DNA of 64,000 nucleotides from Epithemia pelagica (lineage: Eukaryota; Bacillariophyta; Bacillariophyceae; Surirellales; Surirellaceae): assembly GCA_946965045.2 (NCBI GenBank), contig OX337233.1, positions 1,054,001-1,118,000 of the forward strand, in the 5' to 3' direction. Of the stretch, positions 42,625 to 53,031 are shown in pieces. The stretch's first letter is position 1. Each line of letters begins with the position of its first letter. The notes beneath the pieces were generated by a model that saw only the letters and a list, made by a program, of their open reading frames with translations, was not told the DNA's origin and did not search any database. A program made the translations under genes and the position numbers.

Positions 42625-45600
42625 CTACGTCTCCTTCGATTCAACAACAGATATGTTTCCCAAGTCTTCCTGAAGATTCTGAAGACCGCGCTGAGACGCC
42701 GCAAAAAGGAAGCGCGCCGGGGAATTCCACCAGTTGGAACTTTCCCGAAAGAACCATTCTTTAGCAGCCACATTCCCATTGCAGTTCTCAAAAAGGACCA
42801 GCCACTCCAAAGGTGAAGAAAGAGATGTAAGTATCTCCAGGAGTCTATCATGATTGGTCCGTCCCTTTGAAGCCACATTGAATCTGCTCGATCGACACAA
42901 AACCTCCGATAGCCTCGTAACAGCTTTCTCACAATCAGCATGGATCAATTTATCATCCACCACATTCAAACACAGCACATAACGATGTTTAGATCTTGAT
43001 TTCCAATACCTGGCGAGGTCCCGTGCAGTCTTTGCGGCATCGAGTGTAGACTCGGCTGTGACGGCAACAGTGCAACCTGTCATTTTCAGTTTCTCCATTG
43101 CAGGATCCAGGAGAGAATGGGAAACTTCCTTGCTTTCGCCCTGTCCGATATCAACAAGCCCTAGTGCACGCAAATCGACTGTTTGAGATTCGGCATGACT
43201 CGTCATACGCCGCTTTTGGCGACCTTCGTTGTCGAGTTCACCTTCCAGACCTCTTTTCTTGTGTTCCTCCAAAGTACGAAGTATTTCACTCGGGGTTCTA
43301 TCTTCTCTGTCCCTTACATCTCCGAGAGAGGGAACTTTTTCTATGAAGAGGTTGACAAGATCCCAAGATGCCGCCCGACATGCCACGTGGCAGGGTATTT
43401 CGCCTTCCCAATTTTTTGCTTCAGCAAGGTTCTTCGCAATCTCTGGTTCACTTTCAAACAGGAATAGAACTGCCTCATAGAAAGAGCTGTTCATGGCGCT
43501 GCCCACACTGACCTGAGGGGCTTTTCCGCAAGCCAAATGGAGAACTGTTTCGTTGTATGTGTAAGTTGTCTTGCTCAACGATGACTTGCTCTGTTCAATC
43601 AGATACTTCAAAACCTGAGTAGATGCACCATGTGCAAAAGCACAGTGTATGGGCAACCAGCCATATTGGTTGGCTACTCCAACAGCAGGTTCCCAGCCTT
43701 TTACCAGGATCTTGACAGCAGCAAAATCGGGCCCGTTGCGGCATAGCACATGCAAGGGCGTTGACCCATCCGTTGTACTGCGTCGTAGCATCCACGGCGA
43801 ATTCCGGACTAAATCTTCAAGCAAAGAGTAGTTTGTGCTTGAATCCCGACATGCAACATGAAGGCGTGTTCTGTTTTCTTGATCGTCATCATTGGTTGGA
43901 GAAGTATCCTCGTCCAAAGTTGATGGTTTCTGTCCCGTCCAAGCCTCAAGAAACAACTTTTGAGCTTCCTCCATCCTCCCATGGTATTCGAGCAGCAACC
44001 CCAGATTATTGAGGAGCATCAAGTCAAGCCTTGTTCCTCTTCTTCTGATCTCCCTCAGCTGGCTTTGTGAAGCCTTGATGATCCACTCACGAACCATCGT
44101 GACTACTACTCTGGTGACCCAATCATATCCAATATCCTTGATACACTCAACAGCAGTTTTGTTCCTTGCATGTATACCATCTCCCCTCAGGACTGCTTTC
44201 TCAGCATCGATCGACGATAGCAGCTGTTGGACAACATCAAACTCGGCAGTAATCAAGTGTGAAGTATACTTTGGATCGCTCTCAACCAGCACAATGTCGA
44301 ATTGTGAATTCGAATCATCTCCAGAACAAAAAAGTTCCCAAATGACCCAAATTCTTTGACGTGCATTCATCAGACTCTGCCACCTTGGTAGAACTAGAGC
44401 TGTCCGTGTGAAGCTTGGCAAATGTACCCGTAACTCACGGGTGAAAATTTCTCGGAACCCATCCAACTCCTCAGCTGAGCCTCGACCAGTCCATGCAAAC
44501 TGATCCATGCAAAGAAAATCAATCCACACATAGTCATCATCTTGGACGTGTGGTAAGTCATGGAGACCATCAATGAATTGTGCCAATGTGCAACTCCCAG
44601 TGTAGGAAATAAAGGTTGTGGGCTTCCCACCTATGGTTGGTCGCTTCTCATCGTCGTCATCAAAATCGAGGTTCAATGTGTCCACGACGGCCCTAATTTG
44701 TTCGATAAGGGCCCCGTAAACAGCCCCCCTTTGGAATTCCGAACTACATTCCATTCCCTGGATACTAGATCGTCGAATCAACTCAGGAATGCAAACTTTG
44801 CGAACAAACCATAGTTCACAGCCGTACTCTATCAATTGACGCATGTATGGTGATCCAAAGAATGTGTTTAACAACCAGTCACGCCGAATACCTTTCCAGG
44901 AGAGGAAAGAAGGGTCCAATGGTTTCTCATAACCAGGAATCGGACTTTTCCGGAGATCTTCGACGATATCATCAGTATGAGTCACATCCTTCACGTGACC
45001 AGTCTCAGATCCCATTGAGATATCATACAGGTCTTTGGCCAGCTGTACTTGTTGCTCCAGAGTTGTATCCCCATCGGAGGATTCTTCCAACCACTTTTGA
45101 AATTCTCTTGGAGTTGTTTGGGGGCAGGCTTCCTCCATGAATGGATGCTTTGGAGGAGAGTGCCGTTTCAAAAGTCTTCGTTGTCCCTCCCAGGCCTCCT
45201 CAAAGTACGATTCAGCCTGTTTTGAATCACCATGATCCAACAAGAGCTTGGCAAAGTTCTTGAGAAACCTGCAGTCGTCCGAGGTGATGCCGCATGACGA
45301 TTCATGTTTCCGTACATGATGGTCCAAGTATTCTCGTCCATTTTGAATCACCCATTCACGCATTTTGCTTGAAACCGCTTTATTGATCGTCTCAAAGCCC
45401 ACTTGTTCTATACGTGTTTGAAGGGCCTCATTAACCCAATTATCTTGATGCGCTTCTTTCTTGTAGTATGAAACGTTGATGGCGTCTTTGGAATCGATCG
45501 AGGAAAGTATTCTTTGCAGCAACTCAAACTCTGTCTTGATGTAGTTTGGTAAATCCTTGTGTTGGCCGAGCAAAACAATGAGTTTTACATTTTTGCGTGC

Positions 45601-46746
45601 GGTGATAAAGAGATCCCAAATCATCCAATCCTTTCTGAGCATATGGATGACATTGGTCCATTTTCCCACAATCACAATCTTTTGCATCTTGGCGACTTGA
45701 TTCGGAAATTTGTCCAAGATGGCGCGACTGAAACGTGGAATGTTGGCCTGTGAAACTTTGCCCATACATGCCGACTGATCCACGCAGAAAATGTCCATCC
45801 CAAAATAGTCATCCATTGAAATCTCTGTGCTAGAGCGCAATGACTCGATAAGGAACTGGAGAGTGTCATTTCCAGTGTAGGATACGAACAAGGTAGCCGA
45901 TTCGGAAACAATCGAATCCTGTCTATTGAGACCCCATGCGTTTATGACTGATTCAATGTGATTTACCAAAGGACCGATCGATTTTGAAGGATTCACCATG
46001 TCGGTTTTAGTGATGGCGTGATCCTTGCCAGTCATTGCGTTGAACGTTCTCGAAATGATTTCAATTGTACATACTTTGCGAAAGAACCAGAGCTCACACC
46101 CGAAATTTCTTAAATGCTTCACAAAGGGAGTTTCACAAAACACCGTGAGGAACCAACCGACATGAATACCCTTCCATTCAACCAGATTGTCAATTTTGCG
46201 AATCTCCCTGTCTTGAAATTGTGACACGAGATCTGCTGTTTTCGTCGTACCAGGGGATATCAGCGTTCCCATCTCTTCAACTGAAGCATTGTACAGTTTT
46301 CCAGACAATCCAAACTGATCTTTCAAACTGGTTTTCCCTTCTTGCGTCCATTTCTGAAACGCTGTCGTCTCCTCATACACTGACTGTAGATGCATTTCGC
46401 CAGAATCTGTCATTTTCGTTAGTTTGGAACTTGGAATCTGCTCTGGACTGGAATGTGGTCTTTGTGGCTGAATTAAGCTTGTTGAAAGCTTCGCAACTTG
46501 AGGGGAGCTCCAGGACATTGAACGGTCCTCTCCAGGTCTCAAAGAAAGAGGAGCCATGGACGTTTGGATGCGACCAGTTTCGTTTCGTGGCACAACCGAA
46601 AGCAAGTTTGAATCTCCCGTCTCATCTTCCTTCGAGTCTACCGTCTCATCTTCGCTTGTATCTATCTCCTCGCTCGAAGAAGAATCATCATCCCCATTGT
46701 CATAAAACTTCAGTTGCTCTTTGGCTGACGATGCAGTAATACCCAT
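42625..46746 (-). CDS. NLR-like protein: two TIR/HET-like modules, ANK, NB-like tail
   Basis: 1373 residues, intact, ATG at 46746. Residues 1-125 are acidic and low-complexity. A module of about 400 residues occurs twice (130-526 and 549-939), each with FQKW, WKGI...W, GCELWF(F/V)RKVC, a core (FVSYTGNDTL / FISYTGSCTL, then DDY...D.(F/L)C(V/M)DQ and (D/V)WxIW(D/E)LF) and a TPR-like helical pair with EAW(E/T)GQ. The core resembles the TIR/HET-related domain found in protist and algal proteins with NB-ARC or TPR (FVSHAW...W.D.FxxxQH...CLWE), a family comparison from knowledge. Residues 957-1150 are four or five ankyrin repeats (TPLHVLCRNG, TVLHLACGK, IPCHVACRAA). Residues 1220-1350 resemble an NB-ARC fold with a lost P-loop (VAVTAESTLDAAKTARDLA, later WLVLFENC). 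No leucine-rich repeats. Inferred role: intracellular sensing, immunity or self-recognition. Confidence 0.7.
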   Translation of the reverse strand: MGITASSAKEQLKFYDNGDDDSSSSEEIDTSEDETVDSKEDETGDSNLLSVVPRNETGRIQTSMAPLSLRPGEDRSMSWSSPQVAKLSTSLIQPQRPHSSPEQIPSSKLTKMTDSGEMHLQSVYEETTAFQKWTQEGKTSLKDQFGLSGKLYNASVEEMGTLISPGTTKTADLVSQFQDREIRKIDNLVEWKGIHVGWFLTVFCETPFVKHLRNFGCELWFFRKVCTIEIISRTFNAMTGKDHAITKTDMVNPSKSIGPLVNHIESVINAWGLNRQDSIVSESATLFVSYTGNDTLQFLIESLRSSTEISMDDYFGMDIFCVDQSACMGKVSQANIPRFSRAILDKFPNQVAKMQKIVIVGKWTNVIHMLRKDWMIWDLFITARKNVKLIVLLGQHKDLPNYIKTEFELLQRILSSIDSKDAINVSYYKKEAHQDNWVNEALQTRIEQVGFETINKAVSSKMREWVIQNGREYLDHHVRKHESSCGITSDDCRFLKNFAKLLLDHGDSKQAESYFEEAWEGQRRLLKRHSPPKHPFMEEACPQTTPREFQKWLEESSDGDTTLEQQVQLAKDLYDISMGSETGHVKDVTHTDDIVEDLRKSPIPGYEKPLDPSFLSWKGIRRDWLLNTFFGSPYMRQLIEYGCELWFVRKVCIPELIRRSSIQGMECSSEFQRGAVYGALIEQIRAVVDTLNLDFDDDDEKRPTIGGKPTTFISYTGSCTLAQFIDGLHDLPHVQDDDYVWIDFLCMDQFAWTGRGSAEELDGFREIFTRELRVHLPSFTRTALVLPRWQSLMNARQRIWVIWELFCSGDDSNSQFDIVLVESDPKYTSHLITAEFDVVQQLLSSIDAEKAVLRGDGIHARNKTAVECIKDIGYDWVTRVVVTMVREWIIKASQSQLREIRRRGTRLDLMLLNNLGLLLEYHGRMEEAQKLFLEAWTGQKPSTLDEDTSPTNDDDQENRTRLHVACRDSSTNYSLLEDLVRNSPWMLRRSTTDGSTPLHVLCRNGPDFAAVKILVKGWEPAVGVANQYGWLPIHCAFAHGASTQVLKYLIEQSKSSLSKTTYTYNETVLHLACGKAPQVSVGSAMNSSFYEAVLFLFESEPEIAKNLAEAKNWEGEIPCHVACRAASWDLVNLFIEKVPSLGDVRDREDRTPSEILRTLEEHKKRGLEGELDNEGRQKRRMTSHAESQTVDLRALGLVDIGQGESKEVSHSLLDPAMEKLKMTGCTVAVTAESTLDAAKTARDLARYWKSRSKHRYVLCLNVVDDKLIHADCEKAVTRLSEVLCRSSRFNVASKGRTNHDRLLEILTSLSSPLEWLVLFENCNGNVAAKEWFFRESSNWWNSPARFLFAASQRGLQNLQEDLGNISVVESKET

Positions 46747-46821
46747 TGTACATTTCTTTTTCTCTCTTCATGGATTCTTTGATTAATGAGGACTGCGGAA
46801 AGCGGAATCTAAGGAACAAGC

Positions 46822-47566
46822 TACCCCCTAGCGGGGGTGGTTTTGAGGTTGTAGTTTCTGTGAACCACCCCCATACCTTTTTCCTGGCTCCAGTCGGCCG
46901 GCATATCTCATTCCTTCCACCGCGATAACAACACGACAATCAAACTTTATCGTTGCTGGTGACCTCCTACGGCCACCCCATCACGATCCGACCATCACAT
47001 GCTTCATATCCGTACCATGGCAGTACATTGTGAGGGGCACAGTGCATGCGGGCCATTCTAGGAAATGACCAATACAGTGACGCTGTAATACGGCACACTA
47101 GGAGACCATGATGGCGTGAAAATACATGAGAGTTGCTGTTTTGCTATCAATACACTGTGTAACTCCTACTGTGATGTGTATTGTGTACCAATATGTGTCC
47201 AAACAATGCATGATAAGAGCCAAATAGTCCCTTTGAGTTGCTTCGTTCGAAATGGCAAGACGTCGCACTTCCGTACATGTGCCACGAGGCATGGCGCCTA
47301 TGAGTCTGATGCATAATAGCCTTAACCTTTAAATTTTGGTGATGCCGATGCATTCTACACTATTGGTTTGAGGTCTATGACTAGGAAGACAGGTTTCACG
47401 AGTCCAAATAGGTGCACAACAACCTGTGCAACACCATGGCCCGTGTTGTTATCGTGGTGGAGGAAATGAGATATGCCGGCCGACTGGAAACAGGTTATTT
47501 TTGGCAAATAGGTATGGGGGTGGCTCAGAGAAATTACACCCTATAAGCCACCCCCGCTAGGGGGTA
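46822..47566. mobile_element. 745-bp MITE with 9-bp target duplication
   Basis: Inverted terminal repeats of about 116-127 bp (46822-46937 and 47440-47566), starting taccccctagcgggggtgg and sharing agtcggccggcatatctcat. Flanked by a perfect 9-bp duplication, ggaacaagc, at 46813-46821 and 47567-47575. No coding capacity. The terminal 20 bases match the 5.9-kb transposon except for one or two bases, and each end again holds an inner inverted repeat (gggggtgg with ccaccccc). It inserted 75 bases upstream of the NLR-like gene's ATG, within its likely promoter or 5' leader. Confidence 0.93.
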
Positions 47567-47575
47567 GGAACAAGC

Positions 47576-49434
47576 CTCCGCGGCTCCATCGCTAAGATTT
47601 ACTCCTTGGAGTTTAGGTAATTACTTGGTAACAATGCCTAAATCATCCCTCTAGTTGAGAGAGATGGGGAGTTTTGCGGGGAGTCGCGTACGTGTTCTAT
47701 TGATGCCAAAAAATCCACTCCGGGTCTCCTCGATCCTCGACCTCGCTACCTACTGCAAGTGGATGCGACAGTATCACTATGCCCACTATAGGTACGTGTA
47801 GTACTCCCCGAAAGTCGATGGCCCCGGGTACTTTTGCACCGAACAAGGTGAAGAACATCAAAGCAAATATGGGAACCTGAAGCAGATGAGAAAGACGGAT
47901 TACAATATGAAAGGATTACAACTTAAAAATGGAATGCGAGTCTCAACTTCGATTGACCCCTATACCTTAGATTGCTTGCCGGACAGGCTGACAAGCTCTA
48001 TGGAAACGATAGGTGAGCACACGGCCTGAACTGGACTCTGACGCAAAACAGCGCCTACCTAGAAAAACCGGGATTGTTGTCCGCCGATGGAGACATGTCT
48101 GGCCGAATCCAATACTACAAACTTGTGGAATAGTGGACTACTGCAGGTTCTTTTGAAAACTTTCAATACAGTAGCAGTAACAACTAGATGGAGAGGTTGT
48201 CAGCTTTTGGAATCTTTGTGTGTATTAGACCATCACGGCTTTGGCCACTACTAAGCAAAGAAAGAATTTCTAAGGTAGAACTGTGAACATGGGGAGGACG
48301 AAGGAAGCGGCGAAGTCCCAACAATGTTATGCGTTGCACAGCGTTGCAGAGAAACGAGGATCGGCCTAGCAAGTCCGAGTTCGGAAATATTCATTAGAAA
48401 GTGCTTCTTTCTTGCTTGTTGAGACACTTTGGGCTCCGGAACTTTGGCCTCCTCCTTGCCTCATGACTCACGACTACGAAGAAGTGTGGATTGCTTATTG
48501 GACTTCGACACAACGGGATCGGAAATCGCACTGGTCGTAAGTCTGAGAGGTTCAGAGGTTCGCATTCAATAACAAAATTGGTCCCTCAATCAAAAGGAGT
48601 TGTCAGTTGCCAGTGTATACAACCAAATAGAATCGTGGTAGGGTAGAATGCCCCACTCCAGTCTCCAGCTTAAAATAATATGGTAGATGTAGATGGGGTA
48701 GAGGGTAGAGGGTAGAGGCCGAGTGCCGAGTACTCCAAGGAGTAGCTACTAGGTCTAGGTCTAGGTCATAGTTTTTGTAGAAGTAGGGTACGAGTAGTTT
48801 TATGATCCCAGCGTCCCAGGCAACTTGCAACACAACCACAACGTAACACTGAGAACTATTATCGCTCATAATTCAGTATATTATGGTATCATCAAAAGAA
48901 GTACGAGTAACGAGTACCGAGTACGAGTACTCGTAATCTCCTATCTCCTACAATATCCAATTGGCTGTAAATCTATCATAAATCATAACCAATAACTCCG
49001 CTTTCTACAAGAGAAAGAGAGAAAGGCTTTAGCCTTTAGCTTCTAGTTTTCCTGGAATTTCTGGCGAGTAAACTACTACTTATAAAACTTATGGACTATG
49101 GATACTTATATATTATAGTGCGACTTTTCTTCTTCCCTACCCACTACGAGTACCAGCTAAAACATACGAGTACGAGGTACTTGTACGAGTAGCGTAAAAC
49201 GTAAAACAACAATAAACATCGGAGCTACTTCCAGCTACGACCTAGCTACTAGCTACCATCCACTATCTACTCCGTACCAGTCCCTACTCCCTACGATGTG
49301 TTTCTCCGAACCAAAGACTTGTCCCTGCCATCTTGCGGAATACATCGACAACTGGCAGCGATCATATTCCTTGGGTCACAAATCAGACACCACGAAAGTC
49401 GAAAACACCACAAATCTCCATCTCAAATCTCAAA
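47576..49434. other. 1.9-kb gene-poor region
   Basis: No protein or RNA gene that I can support. Frames are short and broken in all six readings. The second half is a patchwork of short direct and inverted repeats built on acgagt/ctagct (see the separate repeat entry). A frame open from ATG 49333 runs in phase into the globin and could be an N-terminal extension of it. Confidence 0.5.
48680..49270. repeat. Simple-repeat patchwork
   Basis: Local arrays such as gggtagagggtagagggtagag (48691-48716), (ctaggt)n near 48750-48765, gtacgagtaacgagtaccgag and gagtacgagtactcgtaat near 48901-48938, more acgagta units at 49145-49195, and ctagctactagctacc near 49240-49257. Individually short and imperfect. 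Confidence 0.6.
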
Positions 49435-49992
49435 ATGATGAAAGAAATCGGATACGAACAAATCTCCTGCGTGCTTGAGACCTGGGACATGGCCCGCTTT
49501 GGATCCAAAGACTTTGAGTCGGAGTTTGGAATGGTTGCCTTGGAACGGTAAGTGTCAACTCTGCTGCAGCTCGTCGCCAGTTCTGTTTTAGCTTGCATTC
49601 TTGCTCACATTTGTTTTCCTGTATTGTCACTATCAATCTATAGTCTGTTTGAACTTCAGCCCAGAGCCAAGAAAGTGTTTGGGTATGAAGATGGCGAAGA
49701 AGTTGGCAAAGCCCGTGCCAGTGTCCATGCCACTGCCTTTGCCGGTTTGTTTGATTCAGTCTTTCAAATGCTTGGACCTGATGTCGAATTTATCCAAGAC
49801 ATTTTGCAACAAGTTGGACGTCGACACAAGGCCATGGGTGTGAGTCCCTCTTTCTTTCCCTACATGGGCCAAGCCTTGGTGCATTCATTGGAAACCTTTT
49901 TGGGCACGAAACTAACTCAAGCCCAACGAGAAGCGTGGGAAGAGGTATACGACTCTATCAGCAATGAAATCGTCAAGAACATTCTGGAATGA
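49435..49992 (+). CDS. Globin
   Basis: Single-domain globin of 153 residues in two exons, 49435-49547 and 49644-49992, with a 96-bp intron (donor gtaagt, acceptor ctatag) that splits an Arg codon and joins VALE-R-LFELQPRAKKVFGY. Haem-binding features: a candidate distal His in SVHATAFAGLF (E7) and the proximal His in LQQVGRRHKAMGV (F8), followed by the conserved YMGQALVHSLETFLG of helices F-G. The length is exactly that of a classical 3-over-3 globin. Role inferred: oxygen or nitric-oxide chemistry. Start uncertain: ATGs at 49435 and 49438 give normal length, while an in-phase ATG at 49333 would add 34 residues. No reductase domain, so not a flavohaemoglobin. Confidence 0.85.
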
Positions 49993-50503
49993 ACGCCTTT
50001 GAAACGATGCAGCGAATGCACATACCCCGAGCAATGACAAGCTCCTCGTACACTACCAGTTCCCAATACTCAAATGATTCATAAATAGAGAAACAATCGC
50101 AAACCACTTTATTTGTTTAGTATATCAATCAACATGGAACATCTTGGTAGAATGTCTTGCTATGTGACAGTTGTGAATCGCTTGTTGGTTTCGAACAGAT
50201 ACACTCTAGGAGTACCTAGGAGTACCTACCTAGAGTGTCATTATTAGGAGTACTGCTAGCTAGAGGCTACCCCATGGCCTCAGACCATAGACGTTTTAAA
50301 ATTTGAAAATATGATGTGATGACGTCATGGAACAATCGATCGACAATGATGGCTTCCGCCTTTGCTTCCGCTTCCGTCCATCCTCAGGAACGCAAGAGGA
50401 ACTGTGGGTTCATATCTCAATACCAAACAAGTTACAAATGATAAGTTGAGTGCTCAGTCGAAACATATTCGAAAGAAGAGAGAGCCAGAACTGGAATGGC
50501 AGT
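49993..50503. other. Globin-antiporter spacer
   Basis: 511 bases. A small imperfect inverted repeat, acactctaggagtac against ctacctagagtgt, lies at about 50200-50240. Otherwise nothing recognised; promoter of the antiporter presumed. Confidence 0.5.
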
Positions 50504-52154
50504 ATGACAAGCGACACTGTCGACTCCACAACGACCGATGACATAGCAGAAATCGAACTCTCGAACGACGATGCCTTTGCCTTGTTGTATCGAACCTTTT
50601 GTTTCCTGGTTTGCCTTTATGTGTTTGGTGATTTATTGTGTCAGAAATGTCTTCGAATTGTTCCGCCGTTGGTGGGACAAATTGTGGTCGGTCTGGTGTT
50701 TGGACCGGCTGGTGCCGATTGGCTCATTACGCCCTCGGCGCATCTCATGTTGAGCGTGGCTGGTGAATTGGGCTTGGTTCTCATGTTGTGCCAAGCAGGC
50801 TGTCAAATGGATCTGCCCTTATTGCAACGGACCGGAGTACGCAGTGTCATTATGGCCATTACTGGGTCATTGTTGCCCACAGCCATTGGTTTTTGCTTGG
50901 CCTATTTTGTCGTGTTGGAAGAACGGGGTGATTGGCAAGGAGCCTTGGCGGTTGGATGTTCTTTTGGTCCCACAAGTGCTGGAATTGCCTTGACCGTATT
51001 AGAGCAATGCCAAGTCTTGCAAACCCCTGTGGGACAATTGGTGGTGGCCGTAGCCATTGTGGATGATATCTTGGCGCTGGTTGTCCTGAGTCAATTGCAG
51101 GCCTTGGCGCAAGCCAACAGTGATAATGATACGGACAGTGGTGGTGGTGTGGAGCCTTCGGATATTATCATTCCAATTATCAGTGCCATTTTGTGGCTTG
51201 GTGTCGGTGTCTTTGTTGCCATGCGTGTCATGCCTCGCGTATTGGACCAATTTGGAGTATGGGAGCGCACAATTCACCAACGTGGCTGGGTCGGCGGTAC
51301 TTTGGACACAACAACAAACGAACGAACGACAGGCTGTACAAACGGATGATGAAACGCAGGGGGTAGAAGATGGCGAGGTCGCGACTCGTCGACAACTACC
51401 CGTGACCTTGTCCACTCAATCTTCTTTGATGGACGACCAGCCCATGGACGAGTTGAGCGAGACAGATCAGGATCAAAGATCCACTTCTGGGAACAAACTC
51501 GTAGCTGCAACCGAAGGAAATGCATCAACAAGCGAGGAGTTTACTTCATCTCTTCCTCTGTACTACGCTACCGTGTTGCTTGTGATTTTGCTGCCCGCAA
51601 CTTATTACACCGAAGCCTCGTACTTTTTGGGCGCCTTCTTGTCCGGTCTTTGCTTAGCGACGCATGCGACGGCGGCTCTGGAACTGTCACATTATTGGAA
51701 AACTGTGACAGACTGGTTGATGCGAGTATTTTTTGGTGCTACCATCGCCTTTGCGATTCCGGTGAATTTGTGGTGGGAACAACCCAATACACTGGCATAT
51801 GGCTGTCTCTTGGCCCTGTCCCTTGTCGGGAAACTTGCCGTAGGGCCACTCTTGACACCAGTACTGACAAACGAAGAAGAAGATGGTGGTGGTGGTGACG
51901 GTGATGACGACAGCAGCACGGAAAAGAAGAAGACCAAGTGGAATGCGGCCCATGTCCGGGATTGTCTCATTACGGGATGCAGTATGGCTGGCGAAGCCGA
52001 ATTTGCCTTTGTCGTGGCAGCCTTTGGATTGGATCAAGGACTCATTTCCGAATCGGTCTATGCCAGTGTGACCTTTGCCATTTTACTCTCCACCATTGTG
52101 AGCCCCGTACTGCTACGACTTGTACTGGCCTATACCACACCCCCGACATCGTGA
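50504..52154 (+). CDS. Cation/proton antiporter (CPA2/KefB type), one frame break
   Basis: Monovalent cation:proton antiporter, about 550 residues. The N-terminal frame (ATG 50504, MTSDTVDS) has VPPLVGQIVVGLVFGP, the conserved GQxxxGxxxGP segment of the family, GELGLVLMLCQAGCQMDL, and the ion-site aspartates in VAIVDDILALVVL. The C-terminal frame, with TM segments at YYATVLLVILLPATYY, DWLMRVFFGATIAFA and CSMAGEAEFAFVVAAFGLDQ, ends at 52154. The frames meet in acgaacgaacga at about 51311-51330, where a one-base slip is needed; a GT-AG intron of suitable length and phase was not found. The intervening loop is hydrophilic and acidic. Such proteins exchange Na+ or K+ for H+ in plasma, plastid or endomembranes; location not predictable. 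The plus frame after the stop, to 52486, may be a displaced C-terminal extension. Confidence 0.82.
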
Positions 52155-52486
52155 ACTGGTCTGTGGTGATCCCTTTTGATGATGAGACAGTACCGTTGGA
52201 ATCTATGGTGGACTGTCACACTTGGAAGACGATTTTGAACACTTTGGCGAAGCCAAACGATCCGTCCGTGTCTGTGTCCGTCAATGTTGATGTTGATGGA
52301 AACGGCACGCGTCGAATGCGCTGCTCCGAACGATCCCAGCCCTCGTCGTTCAAGACTACTCGCGGAAATGGCGGACTGTGGAATCGTATAGTTCGAGACC
52401 AGTCTGTAAGAAAGGAAGTGTACGAATGGAACCGCATAAATGTCTTTGCCGTCGACCACACAACTTTTCGGCAGAACACTTGGTAG
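52155..52486 (+). other. Possible antiporter C-terminal extension
   Basis: A plus-strand frame, continuous with 51938-52486 and one base out of phase with the antiporter end, reads as ordinary hydrophilic protein (SVVIPFDDETVPLESMVDCH ... VRKEVYEWNRINVFAVDH) to a stop at 52486. One slip near 52140 would append about 115 residues to the antiporter. An overlapping frame on the minus strand is equally long, so this is weak. Confidence 0.3.
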
Positions 52487-53031
52487 AAGAGTAGACCTCG
52501 GAAATCATCCACGAAGCAACGGTTAGCCTTCCCGCAAATGAGCATTTTGATCGCTTTGATCACCTCTAACACGTCGTTACGGTTATAGATTATAGACCTC
52601 GACAACGAAGGACTAGGTAAACATCTACTTCGAGGAGTCTCCTAACTATATGAGTACCCTAGAGTGGATAGTCAAGGTGACGTGTCGAATTCAGACCGGA
52701 CACGAATGCCAATCCCACAAGAGACCCCCCAAACGCAGTCGCATTTGTTGACGATCCGCGCTCGCGCCTCGCGCGGCACGAGTAACGATTAACTACTTCG
52801 ATACACTAATCGTTATACTGATAAATTACTGTATGATAGAGACTAGAAAACCAAAACCCCGCGCTTTTCGACTTGCGCAAAAACATTGCCACAATTTTTT
52901 TCCAAAGCATCACAGAGCGAGAATGAAGACGAGCGTGACGTCCATTGCGTTTGGATCATAGATAGTTGTGTCATTCAAAGAAGAAAGTCCAGGAGACATC
53001 AAGGAGATCGGTCCATTGTGAACTACTAGAA
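52487..53031. other. Intergenic, promoter of chromatin gene
   Basis: 545 bases with no supported gene. A GC-rich patch (cgcgctcgcgcctcgcgcgg) at about 52758-52779 lies 250-270 bases upstream of the next gene's start codon. Confidence 0.45.

Noticed and set aside
48680..49270. CRISPR-like array
   Set aside because: Repeats are short, irregular and without even spacers; the host is eukaryotic.
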